From positions 187,209 through 251,208 of the forward strand of contig NZ_JQBW01000009.1 of assembly GCF_001437055.1 (NCBI RefSeq): a stretch of DNA of 64,000 bases, read 5' to 3'. This stretch comes from Limosilactobacillus secaliphilus (GTDB taxonomy: Bacteria > Bacillota > Bacilli > Lactobacillales > Lactobacillaceae). The notes under the pieces were generated by a model. The model worked only from the letters and a program-made list of their open reading frames with translations. It was not told the DNA's origin and ran no database searches. Of the stretch, positions 45,267 to 54,430 are shown one piece after another; the stretch's first letter is position 1, and the number at the start of each line of letters is the position of its first letter. The translations under genes and the position numbers were made by a program.

Positions 45267-45625
45267 TTTGCAAACAAACCACAAATGCTGCACAAGTTTT
45301 ATCTTGTAAAAGTGGACGCTTACTTTCTTCCTTACCTCTGAGGTTTGAACACTAATTCCAAAATATTTAGCAATACCATTCATATACAATAACCAGTTTG
45401 TAAAGAGAATATCACTACAATTAAGACTCATATAAGCAAGTGGAAGGCTATAAAGAGTTGGTGATAAATTGCAAGCTCGTCTTTAATGGTTGATAATGAT
45501 AAAAGTAGTGTCACACCAAATAAAAAAGCGGTTTGCAAACAAACCCTTGTGAGGCTCTAGATCAGCTTAATGTATTTGGCCTGTAACAATAAGTTGTTTG
45601 TTGCGTAAGCAAAGGAGGAACCAAT
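45267..45625. other. AT-rich intergenic region with an inverted repeat
   Basis: No convincing gene. A 62-codon reverse-strand frame (45243-45431) overlaps the terminator, lacks a good ribosome binding site and is probably fortuitous or a relic. GGTTTG-CAAA-CAAACC (45530-45545) is a perfect inverted repeat 80 nt before the glucosidase start and is a candidate operator. The region ends in AAAGGAGG, the ribosome binding site of the next gene. Confidence 0.5.
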
Positions 45626-47824
45626 TTGGCTCAGTTTAATCTTGAATTCGTCGAACATCTGCCGCTAAAAGAACGCGCCGCACTAGTATCCGGCAAAGAC
45701 TTTTGGTTTACTGCTAAGGGTGACCAATATCCAGCTGTTCAAGTTTCCGATGGACCATCTGGATTGAGAAAACAAGCTAATCAAGCGGATGCCTTAGGTG
45801 TTAACCAATCAGTTGATGCGGTCTGCTTCCCCGCTTCATCCTTAACTGCCTGTTCTTTCGATGACGACCTTTTATATCATCTCGGGCAACAATTGGGCAT
45901 TGCTGCAAGGGCCGAAAAGATTGCTGTTTTGTTGGGACCAGGCATCAACATCAAGCGGAGTCCCCTAGCCGGCCGTAACTTTGAATATTTCTCCGAAGAT
46001 CCATTATTAGCTGGCAAAATGGGGACTGCCTATGTAAAGGGCGTTCAATCACAAGGTGTCGGCGTTTCTGTTAAGCACTTTGCAGCGAACAACCGTGAAA
46101 ACCAGCTCTTTACTTCATCTTCCAACATTGATGAACGCACGCTGCGCGAAATTTACCTGGCTGCCTTTGAGCGGATCGTTAAGTTGGCCCATCCGGCAAC
46201 CATCATGTGCTCATACAACAAGATTAATGGAACCCTCAATTCGCAAAACGAACGTCTGTTGACAAATATTTTGCGTAATCAATGGGGATTCCAAGGCCTA
46301 GTAATGTCTGACTGGGGTGCGGTCGCAGATCACGTGGCTGCGCTTAAGGCCGGCTTGGACCTGGAGATGCCTGGCAAAGGTAAATATTCGATTGATGAGA
46401 TTGTTGATGCGGTCCGTGACGGTCGACTGGACGAAGCGACCCTTAACCGCTCTGTCCTGCGCGTATTAAAACTGGTCGCCAAGTTTGCTCATCCGAAATC
46501 ACCAGCAGCAACCTACAATAAGGAACAACAACACGACTTCGCCCGCCATGTAGCCGATAACAGCATTGTCTTACTGAAGAACGAAGGCCAGTTGCCGCTG
46601 GACAATCATAATTCAGTTGCAATCATTGGTGAACTGGCTGCCAAACCACGGTATCAAGGTGGCGGTAGCTCACATGTTAACGCTCACCATGTAGTTACCC
46701 CGCTCGCCGCCGCCCCAAAGAACACACATTATGCTAAGGGCTACTCACTAGACGGAAATGATCGCGAGCAAGACATGGCAGCGGCCGTTAAACTGGCACA
46801 GCAATCCGACCAGGTTATCTTTTTTGCCGGTTTCCCAGAAGAAATGGAAACGGAAGGCTTTGATAAGTCGACGATCAGTTTGCCAGAAAACCAAACTGAA
46901 CTATTGGAACGCGTTTCCATGGCCAATGACAATGTCACCGTTGTTCTGCAAAATGGTTCAGCCGTTGAAATGCCATGGGCAGACCAAGTGCCGGCCATTG
47001 TTGAGACTTACCTGGCTGGTGAGGCAGTCGGTGAAGCCACTTGGGACGTCTTGACTGGCAAGGTAAACCCATCAGGTAAGCTGGCCGAGTCCTTCCCATT
47101 ACGCTTAGTTGACAACCCAACTTATGGCACGTTTGGTCGCGACTTACATAATGAAAACTACTCTGAAGGTTTAATGGTCGGTTACCGCTACTACGACCTG
47201 CACCACTACCCTGTGCGCTTCCCGTTTGGCCACGGCCTTAGTTACACCAGTTTTGACTATCGTGATTTATCCGTCACAGAAAGCAAAAACGATGTTACTG
47301 TGCGCTTTAAACTGACCAATACTGGCAAGTTAAGCGGTAAAGAGGTGCCACAGCTGTACGTCCGCAACCAGACTAGTCGCGTGGTCATGCCTGCACAAGA
47401 GCTGCGTGACTTTGTCAAAGTTGAATTAGCACCCGGAGAATCACAAACAATCGAATTCCATCTGAATCGTCGCGCCTTCAGCTGGTACAATCCAGAAAAA
47501 CAGCAGTGGGAAAGTGATAACGGAACTTACGAAATTGCGATTGGCTCATCATCACGCGACATCCGCTTAACCAAGCACTTCAAGTTAACCATTGGCGAGG
47601 AGCCAACCGAGGCCATCAACACTGAATCTTATGTTGGTGACGTCCTCAATAGTCCAGACGACAAAGTACAAACAGCGCTTAAAAAATCCGGTTTGCAAAA
47701 AGTATTACAGCCGCTTGCTAAGAGTGACGGCAGCGCCATCTTTTTGAACATGCCCATTCGTTCATTGGTAATGATGGGGATCGATCCGGAAATCATCCAA
47801 CGCTTCATCGAATTGACGAAATGA
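45626..47824 (+). CDS. Glycoside hydrolase family 3 beta-glucosidase
   Basis: A 732-residue cytoplasmic GH3 enzyme hydrolysing terminal beta-linked sugars. The N-terminal TIM barrel has GPGINIKRSPLAGRNFEYFSEDP, KHFAANNRENQ, and the nucleophile aspartate in GLVMSDWGAVADH (about residue 230). The alpha/beta sandwich domain (about 300-520) has ETEGFDKSTISLP, and a fibronectin III-like domain follows (about 570-660). There is no signal peptide, so it acts on imported glycosides. The start is a TTG at 45626, 8 nt after AAAGGAGG. No PTS or sugar transporter is adjacent, so the natural substrate (for example cellobiose or plant glucosides) is open. Confidence 0.93.
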   Translation: MAQFNLEFVEHLPLKERAALVSGKDFWFTAKGDQYPAVQVSDGPSGLRKQANQADALGVNQSVDAVCFPASSLTACSFDDDLLYHLGQQLGIAARAEKIAVLLGPGINIKRSPLAGRNFEYFSEDPLLAGKMGTAYVKGVQSQGVGVSVKHFAANNRENQLFTSSSNIDERTLREIYLAAFERIVKLAHPATIMCSYNKINGTLNSQNERLLTNILRNQWGFQGLVMSDWGAVADHVAALKAGLDLEMPGKGKYSIDEIVDAVRDGRLDEATLNRSVLRVLKLVAKFAHPKSPAATYNKEQQHDFARHVADNSIVLLKNEGQLPLDNHNSVAIIGELAAKPRYQGGGSSHVNAHHVVTPLAAAPKNTHYAKGYSLDGNDREQDMAAAVKLAQQSDQVIFFAGFPEEMETEGFDKSTISLPENQTELLERVSMANDNVTVVLQNGSAVEMPWADQVPAIVETYLAGEAVGEATWDVLTGKVNPSGKLAESFPLRLVDNPTYGTFGRDLHNENYSEGLMVGYRYYDLHHYPVRFPFGHGLSYTSFDYRDLSVTESKNDVTVRFKLTNTGKLSGKEVPQLYVRNQTSRVVMPAQELRDFVKVELAPGESQTIEFHLNRRAFSWYNPEKQQWESDNGTYEIAIGSSSRDIRLTKHFKLTIGEEPTEAINTESYVGDVLNSPDDKVQTALKKSGLQKVLQPLAKSDGSAIFLNMPIRSLVMMGIDPEIIQRFIELTK

Positions 47825-47845
47825 TTCCTGATTTAAAGCAAAATT

Positions 47846-47898
47846 AAATAGCTGGCTTCAGTAATGGCTTCAAGTCCTTACTAAAACCAGCTATTTTT
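47846..47898. terminator. Bidirectional terminator
   Basis: AAATAGCTGG pairs with CCAGCTATTT, with the internal ACTTCAGTAA/TTACTAAA part adding pairs; T run on both outer sides. It lies between the convergent glucosidase and potE genes. Confidence 0.8.
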
Positions 47899-47911
47899 GT
47901 TTTTTTAGTGG

Positions 47912-49216
47912 TCAATCATCTTCATGTGGCATCAGACCATACAGGAGCCAACCAACAAAGACTACGCCTGCCCCTAAGTCGAGTGACAATAAACCACAAG
48001 AATACATGGAATAGATACTGTAGATCCCAGCTAACAAGGCGAGGAAGTTGGTGATTTTAAAATGCACGTTGTTGGTCGTCAAACCGGCCTGCAACTGCAG
48101 CTGTCGTGCGGCACCCATTGATAAAATATAAGGAACCAGGTTTGTGACAACCGCTAAATCAACCAGGTCATTAAATTGGGCATTTAAGTTCGGACTAATC
48201 GTCATCAAAGACAATAAAAGCTGGCCCATTAAGATGATCAGCATTCCCCACACTGGCGCCCCAAAGCGATTGCGTTTCCGAAAAATCTTGGGGAAGTAAC
48301 CAGCTTTGGCGGATGACCGAAAGACCTCGGCCAGCGTGAACTGCCAGGTCAACAACGAACCCCAGCAGGAAAAGGTCAGCATGATCATCACAATCACGCC
48401 GATGGTTGGATTAAACATATAACTGAAGGCCGTTCCAAATGGTGCAGTGGATTTGACTAGACTACTGTTGTCCACAATTCCCTGGATCAAATTGGTTGAA
48501 GCAATGTAGATCGCACCGGCCGCAATCGTGCCGCCAATGATGGCAATCGGCACGTTTTTCTTGGGATCGTTGACTGAGTCTGAATTGGCGACAGCAGATT
48601 CCAAACCTAAAAAGGCCCACAGAGTAATCGGAATTGAGGCGCTGACACCTTTAAAGAGGCCGAAATGGTGCGGGTTCCATGATTGAATATAGGTGTGCGA
48701 ATTGAAAAAGAACCAGCCAATGGTGCATAGGAGCAGTACGGGAATAATGACGCCCCACACAGTAATGGAACTGATGATCCCAGTATTGTGTGACCCAAAG
48801 AAGTTGGCCACCATACTGATCGCTAAGACTGCCATAGCGGCAATGGCGACCCGTTGCGGTGACAGATTAATGCCCAGCGCCATTTCTCCATAGCCGACGA
48901 TCGAAACGGCCATGGCAGTATTGGCTAGGAGGAGCGAGATGGCATAGGTGAAATTCGCCATCATATTGCCACTGCGGCCAAACGCGTACTCGGCATAACC
49001 ACCCATGCCGTTTTGGGTATTGTCAGTTAACATGCCACACCGCGCAAATACGTAGGCCAGGCAAAGGGCACCCGTTAAAGTTACCAACCAGGAAAGCACC
49101 GACATGGTCCCCACTTCGGCTAGTTTGGATGGCAGCATGATAACGCCGGATCCAATCATGTTAACTGTAGTAATAATTGTTAATTGGAATACCGTCATTT
49201 TCTTTTCGTCAGCCAT
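47912..49216 (-). CDS. potE: Putrescine-ornithine antiporter PotE
   Basis: A 434-residue APC-superfamily antiporter with twelve membrane helices. It matches E. coli PotE, as I recall that sequence, along its full length: QLTIITTVNMIGSGVIMLPSKL at helix 1, GMGGYAEYAFGRSGN, SSITVWGVIIPV, SWNPHHFGLF and TLWAFLGLESAVANSDSV. The function would be exchange of ornithine for putrescine, which with ornithine decarboxylase gives acid resistance. No decarboxylase gene is present next to it. ATG 49216 follows AGAGGTGG; the frame extends 22 codons upstream without support. Confidence 0.9.
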   Translation of the reverse strand: MADEKKMTVFQLTIITTVNMIGSGVIMLPSKLAEVGTMSVLSWLVTLTGALCLAYVFARCGMLTDNTQNGMGGYAEYAFGRSGNMMANFTYAISLLLANTAMAVSIVGYGEMALGINLSPQRVAIAAMAVLAISMVANFFGSHNTGIISSITVWGVIIPVLLLCTIGWFFFNSHTYIQSWNPHHFGLFKGVSASIPITLWAFLGLESAVANSDSVNDPKKNVPIAIIGGTIAAGAIYIASTNLIQGIVDNSSLVKSTAPFGTAFSYMFNPTIGVIVMIMLTFSCWGSLLTWQFTLAEVFRSSAKAGYFPKIFRKRNRFGAPVWGMLIILMGQLLLSLMTISPNLNAQFNDLVDLAVVTNLVPYILSMGAARQLQLQAGLTTNNVHFKITNFLALLAGIYSIYSMYSCGLLSLDLGAGVVFVGWLLYGLMPHEDD

Positions 49217-49329
49217 CAGACCACCTCTTTTGCCATTCACCGGCCCAGCACATGAAATTTTCCATCGACCAGTCTGACACATTTATTGATAATTTTATTA
49301 TAAACTAGTTTTGACCACGCTTACATATT

Positions 49330-49370
49330 AAAGAAGAGGACTAATCGAAAAAATCAGTCCCCTTCTTCCT
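49330..49370. terminator. Terminator between phzF-like and potE genes
   Basis: AAAGAAGAGGACT and AGTCCCCTTCTT pair around ATCGAAAAAATC. On the - strand it follows the phzF-like gene. Confidence 0.7.
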
Positions 49371-49391
49371 TATGTTTAACAGGTTGGATTA

Positions 49392-50177
49392 TCAATCAAC
49401 GTTTAACTCACCCGTTGAGTACAGAACGGCGTCACCAGCCATTGAAACTCGTTCTCCAAGATCTTCACAGTAAAGAACTCCTGTCCGCTGGGAAGCTTGA
49501 AAGGCAGTGATCTTAGTCTTGCCCAGCTTTTGCGCCCAGTAAGGGACAATTTGGCAATGGGCACTTCCACAAACAGGATCTTCAGGAACGGCTAATTTAG
49601 GAGCAAACGATCTTGAAACACAATCATATTGCGGGTCATCGCTCTTTGCCGTGATGTTTTGCAACAATCCTGGTAATTTAGCCAACGCCTTTTGACTCGG
49701 CTGACAATTTTGCACATCCGCGGCCGTTGGCAAAACACAAAGCAGGTCACGGTCTTGATAGGCAGCGATTGGCTTAACACCGAAGACCTGTGTCATTTCA
49801 TCCGTCACTGGCACCGCTTTTAGTTGATAACTCGGGAAGTTCATCTGATAGCGGCCATTAACTTCTTCAACCGTCAATTCACCGCTTTTAGTCGCAAATT
49901 TGACGATTTTAGTGCCCGGATTGCGGAATTTGAAAACCAGAAAGCCTGTCGCTAGGGTCGCATGACCACACAGGTTAATCTCACCACCCGGCGTAAACCA
50001 GCGCAAGTCGTATTCGTCGGCACTCTTCTGAACGGCAAATGCGGTTTCGGACAGACGATTTTCGGTAGCGATGGCCTGCATCATTGAGTCAGTGGGAAAG
50101 TGATCCACGAAACAAACATCGGCCGGGTTGCCTTTGAATAACTCACTCGTAAAGGCATCAACATGGTACATCTTCAT
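49392..50177 (-). CDS. PhzF family isomerase-like protein
   Basis: A 261-residue diaminopimelate-epimerase-fold protein. DAFTSELFKGNPADVCF at the start, the catalytic glutamate in ENRLSETAFAV (near residue 45), LRWFTPGGEINLCGHATLA and the C-terminal EDPVCGSAHC are PhzF hallmarks. True phenazine synthesis is not implied; the family is widespread and mostly uncharacterised. ATG 50177 has AAGGAGGT 7 nt upstream. It stands alone between potE and the divergent patatin gene. Confidence 0.9.
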   Translation of the reverse strand: MKMYHVDAFTSELFKGNPADVCFVDHFPTDSMMQAIATENRLSETAFAVQKSADEYDLRWFTPGGEINLCGHATLATGFLVFKFRNPGTKIVKFATKSGELTVEEVNGRYQMNFPSYQLKAVPVTDEMTQVFGVKPIAAYQDRDLLCVLPTAADVQNCQPSQKALAKLPGLLQNITAKSDDPQYDCVSRSFAPKLAVPEDPVCGSAHCQIVPYWAQKLGKTKITAFQASQRTGVLYCEDLGERVSMAGDAVLYSTGELNVD

Positions 50178-50354
50178 TTTTGCGACCTCCTTAGTTCTTT
50201 CACCTATGATCATATATCAGACCAATAATAAAATTAATGATGTCAGTTTAAAAGACTATTTAACATAATTTTATTACCGTTAACTAACGAATTACTTGCT
50301 GAATCGCCGCGCTTTCATTAAAATAAATGCTATTACGTTCTTGGAGTGATGAAA

Positions 50355-51215
50355 ATGTTATATGATGCAGCGCTTGTGCTTGAGGGTGGCGCAATGCGGG
50401 GCAATTATTCCACTGGAATTACCGATACGTTTTTAGCCCACCATATTGAATTTAAGAGTGTCATTGGTGTTTCTGCAGGAGCTCTGTGTGGTGCCCAATT
50501 CGTTGCCAAACAATATGGGCGGATGTTGCATGTCAACACCCACTATCGCAAGGATCGCGATTACATTTCGATGTGGAACCTCTTCATGAAGAATCAGGAC
50601 ATTTTGAACTTAGACTTCCTATTCCAAGATCACGGTTGGGATTGGAACAACTATGACGAAGCAGCCTACCGTCGTTCCCGGTCTAATTTCAGTATCGTTG
50701 CGACCCGGTTGAACACGGGAAATGCCGTTATCTTCACGAACCCAACCGGTCAGGACTTGGTCAATGACCTGAAAGCATCGTGTTCAATGCCCTTCCTAAT
50801 GGAACCACAGGAAACCTCCGCCGGCCCATGCATGGATGGCGGGGTTGCGGATTCAATTCCTTATAATGTTGCCAAAGCACAAGGTTACCAGAAATTGGTC
50901 GTTGTGCGGACCCGTCCACACGATTACCACAAACACTTAAGTGGCCGGTTGGTTAAGCGGATGTACCACCATAGTTTCAAGGGCTACCCATCCTTTGCCA
51001 AAACCGGTATTAATCGACCACGCACTTACAACCACCAAGTCAACGTGGTTAATCGCAAGACGAAAAATGGCGAGTGGTTCACCTTTGCTCCGGATAATCT
51101 GGTGAAGGTGGGTCGGTTGGAATCCGATACCAAAAAACTGGAAGAGCTTTACCATCAAGGCCAGGCTCAAGCCGAAAAAATGCTGCCAGATATGCTGCAA
51201 TACCTGGAAAAGTAG
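50355..51215 (+). CDS. Patatin-like phospholipase (YjjU-like)
   Basis: A 286-residue serine lipid acyl hydrolase of the patatin family. The oxyanion loop is LVLEGGAMRGNYSTG, the nucleophile serine is in GVSAGALCG (about residue 43), and the catalytic Asp in MDGGVADSIPY (about 165). No signal peptide is visible, so it acts inside the cell, possibly on membrane lipids. ATG 50355 follows TTGGAGTGA; two earlier in-frame starts (50346, 50349) are possible. It precedes the thiolase by 8 nt. Confidence 0.9.
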   Translation: MLYDAALVLEGGAMRGNYSTGITDTFLAHHIEFKSVIGVSAGALCGAQFVAKQYGRMLHVNTHYRKDRDYISMWNLFMKNQDILNLDFLFQDHGWDWNNYDEAAYRRSRSNFSIVATRLNTGNAVIFTNPTGQDLVNDLKASCSMPFLMEPQETSAGPCMDGGVADSIPYNVAKAQGYQKLVVVRTRPHDYHKHLSGRLVKRMYHHSFKGYPSFAKTGINRPRTYNHQVNVVNRKTKNGEWFTFAPDNLVKVGRLESDTKKLEELYHQGQAQAEKMLPDMLQYLEK

Positions 51216-51223
51216 GTGCCAAC

Positions 51224-52399
51224 ATGAAGAAAGTTGTATTTGTGGCTGCAAAGCGAACCCCGATTGGTAAGCTTGGTGGCAGCTTGGCATCCTTGTCGGC
51301 GGTTGACTTGGGTGCTATCGCCATCAAAGCAGCTCTGCAGGAAGCTCAATTAACTGGGAAACAAGTTGAGGAAGTGTTCTTTGGCAACGTTTTGCAGGCT
51401 GGTAACGGTCAAAACCCAGCCCGCCAAGCAGCAATTCATGCCGGCTTGCCGTTCGCTGTTCCGGCTACGACCATCAATGACGTCTGTGGTTCCGGCATGC
51501 AGGCCATCCGATTAGCGGCCTGGTCAATTATGACGGGGCAAAATCAAGTCGTTGTCGCTGGCGGAATGGAGAGTATGTCCAACGCTCCTTACCTCCTGCC
51601 CAAGGCGCGATTTGGTTACCGTTTCGGCAATGACACCTTGATTGATTCGCTGTATCATGACGGATTGGAGGACGCATTTTATCATTACCCAATGGGCCAA
51701 ACGGCGGAGAACTTGTTGGCCAAGTACCCATTGAGCCGTGAAGCACTCGACCGCTTTGCTTTGCGCAGTCACCAACTAGCTGGTCAAGCCCAGCAAGCAG
51801 GTGCTTTCCATGATGAAATGGTCCCAGTCACCGTTAAGGATCGCCATGGCAAAACAACCGTTATTGATCGGGATGAAAATGTCCGAAACACCGACATGGA
51901 GCAGTTAAGTCGCTTAAAGCCAGTGTTCAAGCCAGATGGTCAAGTGACTGCCGGCAATTCGTCCAGTTTGAACGATGGCGCAGCTGCGGTTGTCATAACC
52001 AGTGAAGATTTTGCTGAGGAGCAACACCTGCCAATCCTGGGCTATTTGAGTGCCAGCAGCATTGTCGGGGTGGACCCACAGATCATGGGAATTGGTCCCC
52101 TGCCCGCATCGCAGAAACTGCTTAAAGAGGAACAATTGACAATGGAGCAAATCGATTGTGTCGAGCTAAATGAAGCCTTTTCGGCACCGACACTAGTTGT
52201 GATCCAGCAGTTAGGCGTTGATGAGCGAAAAGTCAACCCTCGTGGCGGTGCCCTTGCACTTGGCCATCCGCTGGGAGCTTCTGGCGCCCGGATTATCGTC
52301 ACCCTCTTGCATGAAATGAACCAAAATCATTGGCACAAGGGCTTGGCAACCCTCTGCATTGGTGGCGGAATGGGCGCGGCCTGCTTAATCGAAAGTTAA
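51224..52399 (+). CDS. Acetyl-CoA C-acetyltransferase (thiolase)
   Basis: Condenses two acetyl-CoA to acetoacetyl-CoA, the first step of the mevalonate pathway for isoprenoids in lactobacilli. The 391-residue protein has the acyl-accepting cysteine in INDVCGSGMQAIRLAA (about residue 88), NEAFSAPTLVV, GGALALGHPLGASGARI with the catalytic His (about 347), and CIGGGMGAACL with the second Cys (about 377). The start follows TAGGTGCC. No other mevalonate gene is adjacent; it shares a transcript with the patatin gene and ends at a strong terminator. Confidence 0.94.
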   Translation: MKKVVFVAAKRTPIGKLGGSLASLSAVDLGAIAIKAALQEAQLTGKQVEEVFFGNVLQAGNGQNPARQAAIHAGLPFAVPATTINDVCGSGMQAIRLAAWSIMTGQNQVVVAGGMESMSNAPYLLPKARFGYRFGNDTLIDSLYHDGLEDAFYHYPMGQTAENLLAKYPLSREALDRFALRSHQLAGQAQQAGAFHDEMVPVTVKDRHGKTTVIDRDENVRNTDMEQLSRLKPVFKPDGQVTAGNSSSLNDGAAAVVITSEDFAEEQHLPILGYLSASSIVGVDPQIMGIGPLPASQKLLKEEQLTMEQIDCVELNEAFSAPTLVVIQQLGVDERKVNPRGGALALGHPLGASGARIIVTLLHEMNQNHWHKGLATLCIGGGMGAACLIES

Positions 52400-52410
52400 A
52401 CAATCAAAAT

Positions 52411-52453
52411 AAACGTGCCATATAAGTGCCACACTTATATGGCACGTTTTTTT
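52411..52453. terminator. Very strong intrinsic terminator after the thiolase
   Basis: AACGTGCCATATAAGTG and CACTTATATGGCACGTT... form a nearly perfect stem of about 17 bp with a CCA loop, followed by TTTTTTT. Confidence 0.92.
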
Positions 52454-52570
52454 ATTACATCCATTTAGTTTTCGCCACTGATCAATCCCAACTTATTTGT
52501 CACGATAATAATTGTTTTATTATCTTAAATACTTCATAATGGATATAAACTATTACAAAGGAGATTATTT

Positions 52571-54367
52571 ATGAAAACCAATCGGGCCAAATTAATGGTA
52601 CTAATTGCGGTTGCCTGTGTCGCTGCCATCTGCCAGTGGCTGTTGGGACAACCGTTATGGGCGCAGGTGATCAACACAGTTGCCGGAAGCTTGATTGCCC
52701 TCGCCATGCTGGTGGACATGATCAAGAAGCTGCGCAACGGCGATTATGGTGTGGACCTGTTAGCGATTACCGCCATCGTCGCAACCTTGGCCGTTCAAGA
52801 ATACTGGGCAGCAATGGTGATTTTACTGATGCTGGTCGGTGGTGACTCACTGGAAGATTATGCCAACCATAAGGCCCACAGCGACCTGCAATCATTACTG
52901 GACAAGGCTCCACAAAAGGCACATCTGACCGTAGATAACGGTGTGCAAGATGTACCCGTCGATCAATTAAAGGTTGCTGATCAGGTAATTGTCCGCCCTG
53001 GTGAACTGATTCCTGTCGACGGGACGGTGCTCACTGGTGAAAGTACAGTGGACGAAGCTGCCTTAACCGGTGAATCGGTTCCGCTTACCAAACGAAAGGG
53101 TGATCAAGTATTATCTGGATCAGTCAACGGGGACGGTCGGTTAACGCTCACTGTTGACCGTACAGCGGCTGATAGTCAATACCAGCAGCTGGTTAACCTC
53201 ATCCAACAGGCCGAAGAAAAACCGGCCCACTTTGTTCGTTTAGCTGACCGTTATGCCCTGCCGTTTACAATTATCTCGTACATCATTGCCGGCATTGCCT
53301 GGTGGCTGTCAAAGGATCCAGTCCGTTTCGCCCAGGTGCTGGTGGTGGCCTCCCCTTGTCCGTTGATTTTAGCGGCGCCCATTGCCTTCGTATCAGGTAT
53401 GAGCCGCAGTTCAGCTGATGGTGTGGTCATCAAGACCGGTGACATTATCGAAAAACTGGCCGACGCTCAATCAGCTGCATTCGACAAAACGGGGACGTTG
53501 ACTAAAGGTTCGTTAACCGTCAGCAAGGTCGTCACCGAAGAAGGCATTAGCCCGCAAACACTGCTGCAATACGCCGCCAGTGCGGAACAAAGCTCGGGAC
53601 ATATCCTGGCACGGTCGATTGTTGATAAGGCAAAAGCCGATAATTTGCCGCTCCTGGACCCGAGTGACATGCAAGAAGTGACGGCTAAAGGGGTTATTGC
53701 GACGATCGATGGCCATGAAGTCAAAATCGGTAAACTGCAGTTTGTGACTGAGTCCAATCAAGTTTCAGCAGTGGCCAAAACCGCCTCGTACGTGAGCGTC
53801 GACGGCCAGTACTGGGGCCACATTGAACTGGAAGACGAGGTTCGTCCGGAAGCCGCCCAAACGATTCAACGACTGAAACATTATGGTGTCCGAGAAATCA
53901 TCATGATTACCGGGGATCAACTTTCGATTGCTCAACGAATTGCGCAGCAAGTTGGAATCACTAAGGTTTTCGCCGACCTCTTGCCTGGCGATAAAATCAC
54001 CCACTTTCAGCAGCTGCCCGAAGATGCCCGTCCAAGTATCATGGTTGGTGACGGGGTCAACGATGCTCCGGTGCTGAAAGCTGCTGATGTCGGAATTGCG
54101 ATGGGTGCGCACGGCTCGACTGCGGCCAGCGAATCCGCGGATGTGGTCATTTTGACCGACAACCTAGAGAAAGTCGCTGATGCGGTAGGGATTGCCGAAA
54201 GAACTCTGCGGATCGCTAAACAAGCCGTGCTCATTGGAATCTTTGTCTGCATTGGCTTAATGCTGATCTGCAGCACCGGTTTTGTACCCACGATTATTGG
54301 TGCCTTATTACAAGAAGTCGTCGACACCGTTTGTATCCTGTGGGGGTTGCGTGCTCGCCGCGCATAG
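52571..54367 (+). CDS. Heavy-metal P1B-type ATPase
   Basis: A 598-residue metal-transporting ATPase without an N-terminal heavy-metal-binding domain. All P-type motifs are present: TGESVPLTKRKGD (actuator TGE), VASPCPLILAAP (SPC ion motif in the membrane), DKTGTLTKG (phosphorylated Asp), SGHILARSI in place of the usual HP motif, and GDGVNDAPVLKAADVGIAMG. The last helix has LLQEVVDTVCIL in the position where P1B-4 pumps show HEGGT, so metal specificity (Zn, Cd, Co or other) is unresolved. AAAGGAG precedes the ATG by 8 nt. No ArsR-type or MerR-type regulator is adjacent. Confidence 0.9.
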   Translation: MKTNRAKLMVLIAVACVAAICQWLLGQPLWAQVINTVAGSLIALAMLVDMIKKLRNGDYGVDLLAITAIVATLAVQEYWAAMVILLMLVGGDSLEDYANHKAHSDLQSLLDKAPQKAHLTVDNGVQDVPVDQLKVADQVIVRPGELIPVDGTVLTGESTVDEAALTGESVPLTKRKGDQVLSGSVNGDGRLTLTVDRTAADSQYQQLVNLIQQAEEKPAHFVRLADRYALPFTIISYIIAGIAWWLSKDPVRFAQVLVVASPCPLILAAPIAFVSGMSRSSADGVVIKTGDIIEKLADAQSAAFDKTGTLTKGSLTVSKVVTEEGISPQTLLQYAASAEQSSGHILARSIVDKAKADNLPLLDPSDMQEVTAKGVIATIDGHEVKIGKLQFVTESNQVSAVAKTASYVSVDGQYWGHIELEDEVRPEAAQTIQRLKHYGVREIIMITGDQLSIAQRIAQQVGITKVFADLLPGDKITHFQQLPEDARPSIMVGDGVNDAPVLKAADVGIAMGAHGSTAASESADVVILTDNLEKVADAVGIAERTLRIAKQAVLIGIFVCIGLMLICSTGFVPTIIGALLQEVVDTVCILWGLRARRA

Positions 54368-54381
54368 TTCAAATTCGACGC

Positions 54382-54430
54382 AAAAAAATGCCGTCAGTTG
54401 CGGAATTACCCGTGCTGACGGCGTATTTTT
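54382..54430. terminator. Bidirectional terminator
   Basis: ATGCCGTCAG and CTGACGGCGTAT pair around a 20-nt loop, with AAAAAAA before and TTTTTT after. It separates the convergent ATPase and EamA genes. Confidence 0.88.

Noticed and set aside
45243-45431. Reverse-strand 62-codon ORF after the tRNA
   Set aside because: It overlaps a terminator, has no convincing ribosome binding site and no recognisable family.
45520-45550. Catabolite-responsive element (cre) before the glucosidase
   Set aside because: The inverted repeat misses the central CG spacing of the cre consensus (TGNAANCGNWNNCA).
45160-45625. tRNA-associated integration site (att) for the AT-rich block
   Set aside because: I could not find a second copy of the tRNA 3' end elsewhere in the block, so no att pair is supported.
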